Shown here piece after piece: positions 48,100 to 59,799 of a stretch of DNA of 64,000 nt. Source of the stretch: Candidatus Gullanella endobia (GTDB taxonomy: Bacteria > Pseudomonadota > Gammaproteobacteria > Enterobacterales > Enterobacteriaceae); NCBI RefSeq assembly GCF_900048035.1, contig NZ_LN999832.1, forward strand, positions 186,001-250,000, written 5' to 3'. The notes under the pieces were generated by a model, which saw nothing but the letters and a program-made list of their open reading frames with translations, had not been told where the DNA came from and made no database searches. A program made the translations under genes and the position numbers. Within the stretch, counting starts at the first letter, position 1. Each line of letters starts with the position of its first letter.

Positions 48100-48735
48100 T
48101 TATGGATAATATTTTTGTTTACATTCACATAAATTTAAAATTAAACAGGAAGTACAGCGTGCATTGCGGGCAATGCAGGTGTAGCGACCGTGCCAGATGA
48201 ACCAATGATGAAAATTTAATTTAAACTTCTTCGGTACAACTGTCAATAATTTTTTCTCTACTATTGCTACATTTTTACCCACTACGAATCTCGTACGATT
48301 TGCAACGCGAAAAACATGTGTATCAACCGCAATAGTTGGTTGACCGAAAGCAATGTTTAATATTACATTAGCAGTTTTTCGTCCAACGCCTGGTAGCGAT
48401 TCTAGTTCTTTGCGATTTTTTGGAACTTCACCTTTGTGATGTTCTAACAATAATCGGCAAGTATTGATAATGTTCTCTGATTTGCTATTAAAAAGACCAA
48501 TTGATTTAATACAGTTTTTAACACTATCAATACCAAGTGACAATATAGCTTCTGGTGTGTTGGCTAATGAAAATAATAGTTTCGTAGCTTTATTAACACT
48601 GATATTTGTTGTTTTTGCCGAGAGAATTACCGCAATTAATAATTCAAAATGTGAGCAGTATTTTAATTCAGTAATAGGATAAGGATTCTTATCTCTAAGA
48701 CGACATAGAATGGCATAACGCTTGCTTTTATTCAT
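48100..48735 (-). CDS. nth: Endonuclease III
   Basis: Bifunctional DNA glycosylase/AP lyase that removes oxidised pyrimidines in base-excision repair. The 211 residues equal E. coli Nth. The helix-hairpin-helix LPGVGRKTANVIL with the catalytic Lys, the catalytic Asp in AVDTHVFRVANR, and the [4Fe-4S] motif with Cys187, 194, 197 and 203 (C-x6-C-x2-C-x5-C) are all intact. Start ATG 48735. In E. coli nth is the last gene of the rsx operon, which is absent upstream. Its cluster would come from the SUF system. Confidence 0.97.
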   Translation of the reverse strand: MNKSKRYAILCRLRDKNPYPITELKYCSHFELLIAVILSAKTTNISVNKATKLLFSLANTPEAILSLGIDSVKNCIKSIGLFNSKSENIINTCRLLLEHHKGEVPKNRKELESLPGVGRKTANVILNIAFGQPTIAVDTHVFRVANRTRFVVGKNVAIVEKKLLTVVPKKFKLNFHHWFIWHGRYTCIARNARCTSCLILNLCECKQKYYP

Positions 48736-51700
48736 CGATTTATTTCTATTATATATAATACTAATAGTTGAATTATTTTTTTAGATACCGAATTTTTCAT
48801 ATATTGATCAATAAGATATTCTCCCGTTAATATAATTTATAAATTTATAAAAATAGATCAGTAATATAAACATAAAATAGTATTATCAATATTGGAATAT
48901 ATTATTATGTAACATAATTTTAAACACAGTTTATAGAGTACTTATACTACCAGTTAATCGATTTTAATACCACTATTTTCCTTGATAGAATATTTTTATA
49001 ATTATTTAATCGCAATAATTTATCATTGAATATCTAATTTAATTTAATTTAATTTAATTAATAATTGTAGTTCATTTTTCTTTTTAACTTAAAATCTCAT
49101 AATAGAAAGTTATTACCAGCTCTATCAATAAATTTGATTTATATATTTTTGATAGTATTTATTGAATTAATTAAAACAGAATATAATAAAATATTATAGC
49201 ATTATAAAATAAATAAAAAGATAACTAAATTAGTACTTAATAGCAAAATAACGAACTTCTTTTCTAAAATTCTAATAATTATTATATAATGTGATACACA
49301 TACTTATATATATTATAGAATATGGTATTCACATAAGAATCTAGCTGTTTACAGCAATAAAACTCTAAGTTATAGGTTATTAGTATAATGTGCTACCAAA
49401 TTAACTTTTCAGGAAAAGTATTGGATTATCTTAGTTAGGAAAAATTAAAAGTTATCATTTTATCAGAAAAATAATATGTTTTAGCGTACATGATATGCAA
49501 ATTTTTAACGTTAATCCAACAGAGAGAATAGTAAACTACTACATTACAATTCAGTTATAAAGAAAGATATATTACAGAGATTATACATAGTACAAAGATC
49601 TTAAAATCTCCTCTTTAAAAATATCTATACATATGAAAAATTAATCTTTAATCGTTATTTTTAGACATAGCGATTATAATTTTTAATTATTTAAAAAGAG
49701 TATGATCATTTAAGTGATAAAAATTGATGATATAAATCTATCATTAATATAGAAGTACTAATAATAAAGAATAATTCTATTATTTTGTTCTGATAAAATT
49801 ATCAGAGCATTAATAGGACTATGAAAACATTTAAATAAATTAAGAAAAATATGCTTCGGATTAAAGATTGATAGTGAAATATATAGATATAGAAATTGTT
49901 TTAGAGTTTTAATATATCAATATTAAAGTTAGATTAAGAAAATTCTCAAATATAATTAATATTACGATATAAAATATTAAATTATTTACTATTTCTTCAT
50001 AGAATCTTTTAAATTAAATCTCAAAATAAATTCGCATTCTTATATGGTATTTTATAAATTAGTAGAGAAATTCTTAAATAAGAACTATCTTTATCATTAA
50101 TAAAAAATAAAATGAAAATATAATAATTTATAGTAATTACTGTTGTAAATTAACCGATTCTATTTGTACACTATTTACGTAATCTGCTAACAATAGTTAT
50201 TGTTAAATACTTTAATTATCTTTTTATTTAGCTTAGAAAGCTTATATTTTATATTACTATTATCGAATATTTTTATAATATAATCAAAATTAATATTGTT
50301 ATATTATGATATGAGATAAAATAGTTTATAAAAACACTTTACTAATACTTTTTAAGTATTTTATTATATTTTTCGATAGTAGCAATTAATTTCTGCGTAT
50401 ATAGCAGTTGCTAGTAAGTTATAAAATTATTTTTGCTCTGTATTAGATATTTACTAATTGTTCGAATTATAATAATAAAAATAGATTCAATATAGTAATG
50501 GATTATATTTTCTAGAAGTTATTATCTACTAATATATAAAATTTACTACTAATACTTGATAATAATATATATAAACACAGTTATTCATTTCTGCTGTAGT
50601 AATTATTTTTTAATATAGAGAAATTCCTGTCCTATTTATAGAAAAAATAAAAGCCGATTAAGATCGATCTTAATAACTTTCTCAATTAGTCTAAAACGAA
50701 GAAAATATATCAGGATGCAATTGTTCTATTTGTTATATTGTATAGTTTAAACTAGCGTTACTATTAATAAAATTTATTAAAAATGTACTACTTTAGGATA
50801 TAAATCCAATAGAAAATAGAAAGTCAGTATATTAAATATCTATTTAAATAATAATAGTTTCAGTATACTTATATCTCTATAAGCAAAAATCGTTAGGAAT
50901 AATAAGTTTACACTAAGAAAACTTCTCTCTAAATAAGAATTTCTTATGTTGCTTTTTAAAAAATAAATTATAAATATGTATCTATTACCGATTTTCTGTA
51001 TTGAAAATTAATAAAGCTATCAAATAAAAGTAAGAAAAGATAACATATAGAAAACTGTTATAAAAATAATTAAATGAGTATATACACATCTCTTACTAAG
51101 ATATTTTTATAGTACGTATACAATACTGATAATTATATTATGGATATTATAAAAACATAAATACTTTTATTAAAGCTATTATCATGATAGATATTACTAT
51201 AAGCAAAAATAATATTAACTGTACTGATTGTATTATAACATTTAAATAAATGGTAAAGTAGAAGATACTGAATATTAACTTATCTTATAGTTTATATATT
51301 TATATTATCACTAATTCGATCTTAACACAGTTTTCATTGGTAGTTTTTCGACCATAATCTCAATATATTTGATTATAACTATTAATATATCATCAATTTC
51401 GGATATTACATAATTTCTTTTCAAAGAAATACACTTTCCAATAAACTAAATATGTAAAAAATTTAATATACCTTATTCGAGATATAATCTATCTGAAAAG
51501 TAACAGTTTAATCGCTATTGGTATAAACTAGAATAATTGAGTAAGCTGATAATCTTTAAAGATAACAATATTATTAAAATAGATTATAAAAAGTTTCCTG
51601 ACCTAAAAGCATAACTAAACTGGATGTGCTTTAGGATATTAAGATAAGGTATCATGCGTTTAATCTTAAGTATATTGGTAAAAATAAGAAAGAGATTATC

Positions 51701-52095
51701 AATACATTTCATAAACCTTGAAGGTTCGCTATCTATCGTTTAGTAAAAAGTAATAGAGAGGATATATTTTAACTTTTTATGAATATTTCAAATCATGTAA
51801 TAGTAGTAACTTAGCTAAATCTATATTATAACTGGAGATTTTTTATTAAAACGATAAAATATTAATTTTAATTCTTTAATTAAATATAATATATCTAATC
51901 ATAATTAGATTAATTTGCTATGTTATAGAACATTAAATAATTTAGTCGGATAAATTGAGGTATAATTTAATATATGAGTAGTATTTCAATAAAAGTTTTG
52001 CTTATAAAGTTTATAGAATTTAATTTATAGTATGTTTTGATCTATATTTTACTATCTAAAATAGCAAAGACTCTAATTTATATATTTTTATAAAA

Positions 52096-52141
52096 ATCTA
52101 ATATTTTCTAAATTAGATATCTAGTTTAGAAAATATTAGAT
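52096..52141. repeat. 46-bp near-perfect palindrome
   Basis: Outer arms 52096-52112 and 52125-52141 are perfectly complementary over 17 bp. The centre adds TAGATATCTA, giving 22 of 23 paired positions with a single T-G wobble. It lies more than 1 kb from the nearest gene. Confidence 0.55.
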
Positions 52142-52227
52142 ATAAAATAAAGTGGTTTAATTAACTTAAATATTTATTTCATTATTTCGACTAATGATAG
52201 CAAAAATATATAAAGTAATAGTTTTAA

Positions 52228-52254
52228 AATGCTTTTACTGAAAGTAAAAGCATT
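52228..52254. repeat. Hairpin, 12-bp stem and 3-base loop
   Basis: AATGCTTTTACT (52228-52239) pairs perfectly with AGTAAAAGCATT (52243-52254) around the loop GAA. The core is shared with the hairpin at 832-850. Confidence 0.45.
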
Positions 52255-53222
52255 GAAATTAAAATATAGAATACTTAAAAAAAGCTATTAGCAATTAATA
52301 CAATTTTATATAATCTAAAATTATCACAGTTTAGTTATCATTTAGTTGACGGATAGAATTTAAACATTAATATTATTAAATATAAACTTGAAAATTATTC
52401 ATATAATATATCTCTCTATTGCTATAGAGACTATCTGATGTAATATTATATTCTTCTATATTTTCAAATTAGAAAAATATCTACTTTATGAAAATATCTA
52501 CTTTATAAGTAAATATTTTTTGGTAAACGTCCTAATATATTAAATGATATAACATACTATTAATAGTAGTATTCGTTTTGATGAATAAAAGGTAATATAT
52601 ATTTAAAAATTATTTGTAGTTTAAATTTTTTATCAGAAAAGACTTTTAATAAATCTAATTCAAATACAATAAATCTTACGTCGAAATTTTATGGTATAGA
52701 TTTTACTAAAAATATAGAATTCATAAATCTTATAAAAAATTAAAGATAGATCCGCTATCAATTTTAATTGATAGTAAAGAATGCTATTTATTAATACATT
52801 TACATATACTTTTAATTGAAACATACGATACATTTAAAATTGAAATAAAAATTCAAACTTTTATCTCGTTAAAATAACTAACACTTTACTATCTTCTACT
52901 AAAATAGTAATATAGAATATATGTTATTAATATAATCAAATTAGAAAACGTTATTTCTATCTACATAGTTAGAAATAACCATATAGATATATTGTATTTT
53001 AAAAAAAAAGATAATAGCATATAAAAATCTTACCGTAAAAATCTCCTTTTTTTTTAAATAATATTTTTAGATAGCTAATATAAGTCAATAATCTAAATAG
53101 ATTAATATTATCACTAAATCGTTGAATAACAAGCAGTAAAATAGTAAAAATAAGCTCGGATAGAGTCGTATTAACACTATTTTCTGCTATTAGTTATTAA
53201 TAATGGTTAGAAATATACCCTA

Positions 53223-53251
53223 AAAACCGAAAAGTTAACATCCCCGGTTTT
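53223..53251 (-). terminator. Terminator of manXYZ
   Basis: On the minus strand AAAACCG and CGGTTTT (53251-53245 and 53229-53223) form a 7-bp stem around a 15-base loop, starting 9 bases after the manZ stop and ending in a T-run. The position and T-run fit intrinsic termination. Confidence 0.55.
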
Positions 53252-53259
53252 AAAAAAAC

Positions 53260-54108
53260 TTACAACCCTAATAAACTAGTCCAGTAACCGATAATACCTA
53301 TAACAAAAAAACCCATAATTATCCATAAAGCATTTACCTTGTGGCGTAAAAGCCACATACATCCGAAAGTTAACAGCAATGGTACTAAACCTGGCATTAG
53401 TTGATCTAGAATTGTCTGAACAGTAGTAATGGTAGTTTGTCCATTAATGTTAGTAACACGAGATAACACAAAGGGAATATTAACATGGGTCCATTTATTA
53501 AGCAAAGCTCCCATTACAAATAATCCGAGAATAGATGCTCCTTCAGTCAATTTCTGCAAAAAACCACTACTCATATCGTTAATGATATTAACACCTTTAC
53601 GATAGCCATATACTAAGCCATAATATCGGGTCAATATACGTATCAAATTAAATAAAATAAAAAACAACAGAGGACCGAGTAAACTACCACTCATAGCAAT
53701 ACTAGCGCCAAGAGCAGCGAAAACCGGTCTTATAGTACCCCAAAAAATTGGATCACCGACTCCTGCCAATGGCCCCATTAAACCAACTTTGATACCATTG
53801 ATAGCAGCATCATCAATAGGTGCACCATTAGCGCGTTTTTCTTCCATAGCAATGGTAACACCCAATACTGGCGCGGCTACATAAGGGTGAGTATTAAAAA
53901 ACTCCAAATGACGTTTTATCGCTTGTTTACGTTCACTAGTTTTTTTCGAATATAAACGACGAATCACTGGTAGCATGGAGAAACAAAATCCAAGAGCTTG
54001 CATACGTTCAAAATTCCAGGAACCTTGGAAAAAGTTCGAGCGAATAAAAACACTAAGCATATCGCTAGAAGTTAGTTTCTTTTTTTCTATAACTTTATTA
54101 TTAATCAT
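53260..54108 (-). CDS. manZ: Mannose-family PTS, membrane subunit IID
   Basis: IID component of the mannose/glucose permease; with ManY it forms the inner-membrane channel that phosphorylates incoming hexoses. The product is 282 residues (about 283-286 in E. coli) and keeps RSNFFQGSWNFERMQALGF at the N-terminus, MEEKRANGAPIDDAAINGIKVGLMGPLAGVGDP in the middle, and a hydrophobic C-terminal helix region ending YWTSLLGL. Begins 7 bp after manY. Mannose-class permeases usually also take glucose and glucosamine (family knowledge). Confidence 0.97.
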   Translation of the reverse strand: MINNKVIEKKKLTSSDMLSVFIRSNFFQGSWNFERMQALGFCFSMLPVIRRLYSKKTSERKQAIKRHLEFFNTHPYVAAPVLGVTIAMEEKRANGAPIDDAAINGIKVGLMGPLAGVGDPIFWGTIRPVFAALGASIAMSGSLLGPLLFFILFNLIRILTRYYGLVYGYRKGVNIINDMSSGFLQKLTEGASILGLFVMGALLNKWTHVNIPFVLSRVTNINGQTTITTVQTILDQLMPGLVPLLLTFGCMWLLRHKVNALWIIMGFFVIGIIGYWTSLLGL

Positions 54109-54115
54109 ATTTTAT

Positions 54116-54922
54116 TTATTCATCCTCTAGTTCATTATCAAGATCGCTAATACCTAGTATTGGTGAAGATTTTACTGCGGTTCTGTTATATCGTGGATTA
54201 AGCTGAATATATAGTATGGCCATGACTACACCGATAATACCCAGTGCTACTAAGTTAAAACTACTAAAAGCCGCAGTGACGAAACCAAGATAAAAGAACG
54301 GCATCAAATAATTTGCACGCATCATGTTGATTACCATCGCATAACCGACTACTACGATCATACCACCAGCGATATTCAACCCATTAGTAACAAATTCCGG
54401 AATTGATCTTAACATATTATGCACAATATCAGTATTGACTGATACAGTCATAATAACAGCTGGAATAGCAATACGCATAGCTTGAAGAACTAGCGCTGAA
54501 ATATGAATCCAACTTAACATCTTTAGATTATCACGCTCGGCAGCACTGTCGGCAGCATGTTGAAAAGCAACAGTAATAGTACGTACAATTATAGTCAGTA
54601 CCTGTCCAGCAGCAGCTAATGGAATTGCTAACGCGATACCAGTACCAATACTTTGGTTACCAGAAATAACTAGAATCGTTGAAATGATAGACGCTAGAGC
54701 GGAATCAGGCGCAACTGCAGCTCCAACATTCATCCAACCTAGTGCAATCATTTCCAAAGTTCCACCAATGATGATACCAGTTTTGATATCGCCAAGAACA
54801 AAACCGATTAAAGTACAAGCGATTAGTGGACGATGTAACTGAAATTCGTCGAGAATTGACCCCATACCTACAATACAGGAGACGATAAATATCAGTAAAA
54901 TTTGAAGCGTAGCGATCTCCAT
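54116..54922 (-). CDS. manY: Mannose-family PTS, membrane subunit IIC
   Basis: IIC component, the main sugar-translocating membrane protein. The product is 268 residues (266 in E. coli) with multiple hydrophobic segments and the family signatures MEIATLQILLIF, GTLEMIALGWMNVGAAVAPD and the C-terminal acidic tail ISDLDNELEDE. Start ATG 54922 behind a GGAGAA site (E. coli-like). It lies 85 bp after manX and 7 bp before manZ in one operon. Confidence 0.97.
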   Translation of the reverse strand: MEIATLQILLIFIVSCIVGMGSILDEFQLHRPLIACTLIGFVLGDIKTGIIIGGTLEMIALGWMNVGAAVAPDSALASIISTILVISGNQSIGTGIALAIPLAAAGQVLTIIVRTITVAFQHAADSAAERDNLKMLSWIHISALVLQAMRIAIPAVIMTVSVNTDIVHNMLRSIPEFVTNGLNIAGGMIVVVGYAMVINMMRANYLMPFFYLGFVTAAFSSFNLVALGIIGVVMAILYIQLNPRYNRTAVKSSPILGISDLDNELEDE

Positions 54923-55007
54923 TATATTTCTCCTCTTTCCTTGATAAAGAATAAATCCATTTTTAAATAAACTTACATCCTTTAAGGATAAAAATCTAGA
55001 CTAGAGT

Positions 55008-55970
55008 TTAATTACTGAGTTTTTTAATTAAATCCATCATTTTAAGAGGAGGATCACTAAATACTTTACGTACTTCTAGTTCAACACCACGAGCATTGAG
55101 TTTTTTAAATGCCTCGATATCTTTTTCATCTATTGATATAGCATTATTAATCTGATTTTTACCTTTACGAAAAGCCATACCGCCAATATTAACCGAAGTA
55201 ATTGTAACACCTCCTTCAATAAGACGCACTACATCAGTTGGGTTATTAAATAATAACATAACGCGATCATTGGCATATTTTGGATTATTATAAACACGGA
55301 TAGCCTTTGCTATATCAATCACATGAGCTGTAATACCTGGTGGTGCTACCTGGGTAAGAATAGTTTTACGAATAACATCTGCAGCTACTTCATCGCTAAC
55401 TACGATGATACGTTTAATTTTACTCTCTTTTGTCCAACTAGTAGTTACCTGACCATGTATCAAACGGTCGTCGATTCGAGCTAAAGCGATAATCATATGG
55501 CCACTCTGATTCTTATCTACCGATGTAATTTTCGAGACTGGTGTTGTAGCAAGAAGCATAGTATGCTCTAGTTCGGAAGTTTTAAGTGCTTTTATACCGA
55601 TTCGTCCAGTTTTTATTGCAATTCCAACTAGTTCTTGAAAAGTTAAATTATCATCACGTGCCATGAAAATTTCAGCCAGCATAGGAATATTAACACCGGT
55701 AACAATTTCATAATTTTCTTTATTGATGACAAGCTGACTAGCAGCATTAAACGGGCTTCCTCCCCAAGTATCGACAAGAAACAATACACCTGTTGTAGTA
55801 TCAAGACATGCTAAACAATTTTTATATTTTTCAATTAATGTTTCAGCATTTTCACCTGAAACGAAATCAATACATGCAACGTTATTCTGTATACCTAAAA
55901 TCATTTCAGTTGTCTTCAATAATTGTTCGCTAACTAACCCGTGAGATCCAATAACAATAGCAATACTCAC
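55008..55970 (-). CDS. manX: Mannose-family PTS, soluble subunit IIAB
   Basis: Cytoplasmic phosphocarrier taking phosphate from HPr to the sugar. The product has 320 residues (323 in E. coli). Phosphorylation sites are intact: His10 in the IIA domain (IVIGSHG) and His172 in the IIB domain (RIDDRLIHGQV). The Ala/Pro-rich linker of E. coli is replaced by an unrelated stretch at about 131-157. The start is GTG 55970 preceded by GAGGAGATATCTA, which closely resembles the E. coli manX leader. It needs PtsH and PtsI from outside this window. Confidence 0.97.
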   Translation of the reverse strand: MSIAIVIGSHGLVSEQLLKTTEMILGIQNNVACIDFVSGENAETLIEKYKNCLACLDTTTGVLFLVDTWGGSPFNAASQLVINKENYEIVTGVNIPMLAEIFMARDDNLTFQELVGIAIKTGRIGIKALKTSELEHTMLLATTPVSKITSVDKNQSGHMIIALARIDDRLIHGQVTTSWTKESKIKRIIVVSDEVAADVIRKTILTQVAPPGITAHVIDIAKAIRVYNNPKYANDRVMLLFNNPTDVVRLIEGGVTITSVNIGGMAFRKGKNQINNAISIDEKDIEAFKKLNARGVELEVRKVFSDPPLKMMDLIKKLSN

Positions 55971-56559
55971 TAGATATCTCCTCTGTTAAAAAATAGGTTT
56001 TGAGCTATGCATAAATATATGTTAATAATTCTAACTTTTTACTAACGTAAATAAAAAAATCAAAAAAATAATATCTAATATAAACGATGTTCAGATTATC
56101 GGTTGATTTATTTTATATATTGCTTTAGAAGAACATAATTAAACATAATTCATTTTAATATAAAAAATGAAAATTGTGATAGCACTCATTTATTTTTTAT
56201 ATTTTTATTGCTAAGTTTATTATAAACACATAAAAAACATGTCTGAAAATGAATAAACAATGTGAAGTGAAAAAGTTTTGTATCTAAAGGGGTATCCCTG
56301 ATACAGTAAAGTCTTTTGGCTTATGTATAAAGGAGAAAGTAACCTTCTAATGAACTGCCATCGAAGTCGTTTTGTTAATTGTAATCCGCTTACGCGGCCA
56401 TTCTTGTTTTTTATTGATATCTCGAACTGGATCTTTTTTCATATTTGATCCTGCTCCTAAAAACATTAATATCTTGGATATTTATCTCTGCGTATTTTTA
56501 AAAAAAATGCGATTTAATCATGTCATAACTACAGCCTGAATATTTTTACGGAGCTTGTG
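55971..56559. promoter_or_regulatory. Divergent manX-yoaE control region
   Basis: The 589-bp space between divergent manX and yoaE must hold both promoters. It is unlike other gaps: the stretch 56281-56460 is clearly richer in G and C. It contains an AAGGAG at 56330-56335 and two small open frames on opposite strands, described separately. No CRP or Mlc site could be fixed by eye. Confidence 0.5.
56323..56448 (+). other. Candidate leader ORF (41 codons) in the manX-yoaE island
   Basis: ATG 56323 opens a 41-codon frame beginning MYKGESNLLMNCHRSRFVNC and ending NWIFFHI; an inner ATG at 56350 follows AAGGAG by 14 bases. The opposite strand carries a lysine/arginine-rich 31-codon frame (56440 to 56345, beginning MKKDPVRDINKKQ) behind an AGGAG. 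Only one, or neither, can be real. The island's composition argues for selection in a genome where idle DNA drifts to A and T. From memory, unverified, a small upstream ORF has been reported before yoaE in E. coli. Confidence 0.3.
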
Positions 56560-58113
56560 ATGGAATTTTTAGTTGACCCATCAATTTTAGTAGGATTGCT
56601 GACCCTAATCGTATTAGAAATTGTTCTTGGTATAGATAATATAATCTTTATTGCTATTCTAGCAGATAAACTACCGCCTAAAAAGCGCGATAGCGCTCGG
56701 GTTATAGGTCTTTCGCTAGCGCTTATAATGCGTCTTGCCCTATTGTCACTCATATCATGGATCGTTACGCTAAGACAATCATTATTCACTGTGGGAGAAT
56801 TTTCTTTCTCCTGCCGTGATCTAATTTTGCTTCTTGGTGGAATTTTTCTATTATTTAAAGCTACTACAGAACTACATGAACGTCTTGAAAATAAGGAAAA
56901 TGATAGCAACGCAGGCCGTGGTTATGCTAGTTTTTTAGCTGTAGTAGTACAAATTGTCATACTTGATGCAGTATTTTCCCTTGATGCGGTTATCACAGCT
57001 GTAGGAATAGTTAATAATCTTCCTGTAATGATGACCGCAGTAATCATTGCTATGGCGATCATGTTAATAGCATCCCGCTCATTAACCCATTTTGTTAAAT
57101 ATCATCAGACCGTAGTAGTATTATGTCTTAGTTTTTTACTTATGATAGGTCTTAGCCTGATTTCTGAAGGATTTGGTTTTCATATTCCAAAAAGTTACCT
57201 CTATGCTGCTATTGGATTCTCAATTCTCATTGAGATGTTAAACCAGATAGGTCGCTATAATTTTATTAAAAATCAATCCAATAAGCCGATGCGAGAACGT
57301 ACAGCAGAAGCAATTATTCGGTTGATGGGCGGTAGAACTCAGCGTGAAACCGACGAAGATGATATATCTGAAACCCTAAAACAAGTTCATTTTGTCGAAA
57401 AAGAACGACACATGATTACCGGTGTACTATCATTAGCCTCGCGGACTCTACGTAGTATCATGACTCCACGTAATGAAATTACCTGGCTAGACTGCCAGCA
57501 GTCAGTTTTAGAATTACGTAAAACCTTAATGGATACGCCACATAACATGTTTCCTGTCTGTAACGGTGAATTAGACCAGATTATTGGTATCGTGCGTGCT
57601 AAGGATTTGATGGCAGCTGTAGATAATGGTGAACAGGTTAAGGCTTATGCAACTGCCAATCCAGCTGTTGTGGTTCCAGAAACTCTAGATGTGCTAAAAT
57701 TGTTAGAAGAATTACGTATGGCAAAAGGCAGTATGGTAATCGTATCCAACGAATTTGGTGTTGTACAGGGTTTAGTAACGCCATTGGATCTTCTAGAAGC
57801 GATTGCTGGTGAGTTTCCTGATGAAGATGAAACACCAGAAATCGAAGTTTACGAGGAAGGATGGATGGCAAAAGGCAGTACTGATTTACATGCCTTACAG
57901 CAAGCGTTAGATACACAAATACTAGTACGCGGGAGGGATAATGTTGCCTCACTGGCTGGGTTGATACTTTCACAGTGTGATCAAATGCCAACAGAAGGTA
58001 ATATATTAATCCTTGACGAGTGGAGATTTACTATCCGAAAAATGGTTGAGTATCGTATCGAATTAGTTTGGATTGAACGACTTTTTCTAAATAAAAATAT
58101 GGATAAAGAATAA
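56560..58113 (+). CDS. yoaE: TerC-family membrane protein with CBS and CorC/HlyC domains (YoaE)
   Basis: Inner-membrane protein of the TerC family; E. coli TerC relatives act in manganese export or metal loading of exported proteins, but the substrate here is unknown. ATG 56560 is preferred to the adjacent GTG 56557 because ACGGAG is then well spaced. The product has 517 residues (518 in E. coli). N-terminal half: several membrane segments with [20 protein letters not shown] and the paired [16 protein letters not shown], whose acidic residues in the membrane typify TerC. Then two CBS modules (about 300-420) and a C-terminal CorC-like domain. Divergent from manX exactly as in E. coli. Confidence 0.96.
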   Translation: MEFLVDPSILVGLLTLIVLEIVLGIDNIIFIAILADKLPPKKRDSARVIGLSLALIMRLALLSLISWIVTLRQSLFTVGEFSFSCRDLILLLGGIFLLFKATTELHERLENKENDSNAGRGYASFLAVVVQIVILDAVFSLDAVITAVGIVNNLPVMMTAVIIAMAIMLIASRSLTHFVKYHQTVVVLCLSFLLMIGLSLISEGFGFHIPKSYLYAAIGFSILIEMLNQIGRYNFIKNQSNKPMRERTAEAIIRLMGGRTQRETDEDDISETLKQVHFVEKERHMITGVLSLASRTLRSIMTPRNEITWLDCQQSVLELRKTLMDTPHNMFPVCNGELDQIIGIVRAKDLMAAVDNGEQVKAYATANPAVVVPETLDVLKLLEELRMAKGSMVIVSNEFGVVQGLVTPLDLLEAIAGEFPDEDETPEIEVYEEGWMAKGSTDLHALQQALDTQILVRGRDNVASLAGLILSQCDQMPTEGNILILDEWRFTIRKMVEYRIELVWIERLFLNKNMDKE

Positions 58114-59799
58114 TCTAAATAGCATTATAACTCTATAAATATTATCATAATGTTTATGGGTTTAAGCGCCCTTCTTGTTAGAAGCATTATGCTTTGATAT
58201 CTTAACTATTGCGTAAAATTTATTGTTTTAATATTTATATTTTTAAGTTTTTCATATGGTTTTATTATAAGTAATGCTTGTTTTTTATTTATACGACTTA
58301 CAGATATGCAAGAGACGTTGATACTTTATAGAAAGATTTAATATTTTATTTCAATTTTAAATTGAATTAGAACAGTTCTAAGCTGATATTATATTCTGTA
58401 ATAATTTATGCCACGTTTTAGATTTATTTTATATCTCTATGTTAGTTTTTTTATTAAAAAGACTCGTTTATCTTATGCAATAACTTGATAAATTTTTACT
58501 AAAAATACTAAAACCAAATATATGGCAAAATAGATTCATAAAATATGTATAGTAACTTATAATTTCAAATATAATACTACAAGTAGTATTAGTAGTATTA
58601 ATTAATATAATATCAATTTTGCATTAACAAATTGACTCTACTATTTGTATATAAACAATAATTGCTAGCTATTATTGTTTTTCTGAGTATGTCGCGGTAC
58701 TAAAGTAACCTTACTATTACACTTTACTATTATATTACAATTAGTATAAGAAATAGATGTCGACAAATTTTTATAGAAAATGTTTTAGATTATTTATTAT
58801 TTACTGTTCTTTATTGGACTATTTTATATAAAAATTAAATGAACTAATATCGATTTTAATATACTAAAATTTTAAATTAAAGTTTATTTCATATTGAATA
58901 TATATCCTATATAGTTTCTATAGCTTGAAGTGTTTTTATTAAAATAAAAAATTTTCTTCCATTAAAGAGAACTAATTTATATTATATCAACTGATATGTT
59001 CTCTAAGAGAAATATCTGCATAATTTACATTTTCTTTCAATAACTTCCTATTTATTTCTAGTAGAATATAATCAAAGCATAACATAAAGTACATTTTTGA
59101 TAAAAATTATAAAATTTTATTAAAATATAACAATCTAATATAATATTCTCTTAAAGATTCAGATATATAATCATGCTAATAAAAACAGTAGTAATATGGT
59201 TTTAGCTAAGGTAGCTTTATATTCTATTTCTTCATTATTATCAATAATAAGACTATCTTTAATATAGCAGCAAATGCATTGGTTTTATACTAACAGTATT
59301 CGAGCAGTGATATTGATATCTATCATGCCGCAGAAATTGATATAGCTAATACTGTTACACTAGATACTGCGACTCTGTAGTTTTAGTTTTTTAATAATTA
59401 TTATAGCCATGCCTTGAGAACATCGGCAATAGATCCGTCTAAAAAGCAAGTATACAAAAGATTATACCTAAGTAATCTATAGGTAAAATAGTTAAATGGT
59501 ATTAATATTATTAACCATATGATACACTGTTGCAAATATTTCTATAGCAAATACAACGATATGTGTATCTTGTTAGAATTAGTCATATAATCAATATTAT
59601 TACGTAATAGATACACTATCATCAAATTCTATGATCGATATTTATTAGAGTTAACTAACTGTAATAACCTTTATCAATTTATTTTAGTATCTATATACTA
59701 GAGGAAAGGTAATTTGTTTTTATTAGACCTGTTTATATTTTATTGTTTAGAAAATATAATAAATGCTATAATGATAAATTAAGTGTTATCTAGCCACTA
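58114..59799. other. 1.7 kb gene-free region after yoaE
   Basis: E. coli has yoaD, sdaA, nudL, pabB, yoaH, yoaC and yoaB between yoaE and yoaA. None is recognisable. A small hairpin CTTCT-TGTT-AGAAG (58171-58184), 58 bp after the yoaE stop, is a weak terminator candidate. Confidence 0.5.

Larger units (their letters stand above)
48736..53222. other. 4.5 kb gene-free region, synteny junction nth | manZ
   Basis: nth and manXYZ are about 190 kb apart in E. coli, so a rearrangement endpoint lies here. No gene, tRNA or mobile element is recognisable. Structural items: an (AATTT)4 microsatellite at 49036-49055, a bulged hairpin at 51602-51635, a 46-bp palindrome at 52096-52141 and a 12-bp stem hairpin at 52228-52254. 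Confidence 0.55.

Noticed and set aside
49036-49059. (AATTT)4 microsatellite
   Set aside because: Short low-complexity repeat of a kind expected in this composition; no associated gene.
59265-59345. A plus-strand reading W-F-Y-T-N-S-I-R-A-V...M-P resembling the RidA-family protein YoaB/TasR
   Set aside because: The match needs several gaps and, as I recall E. coli, yoaB is divergent from yoaA, so it should be on the other strand here. Probably chance.
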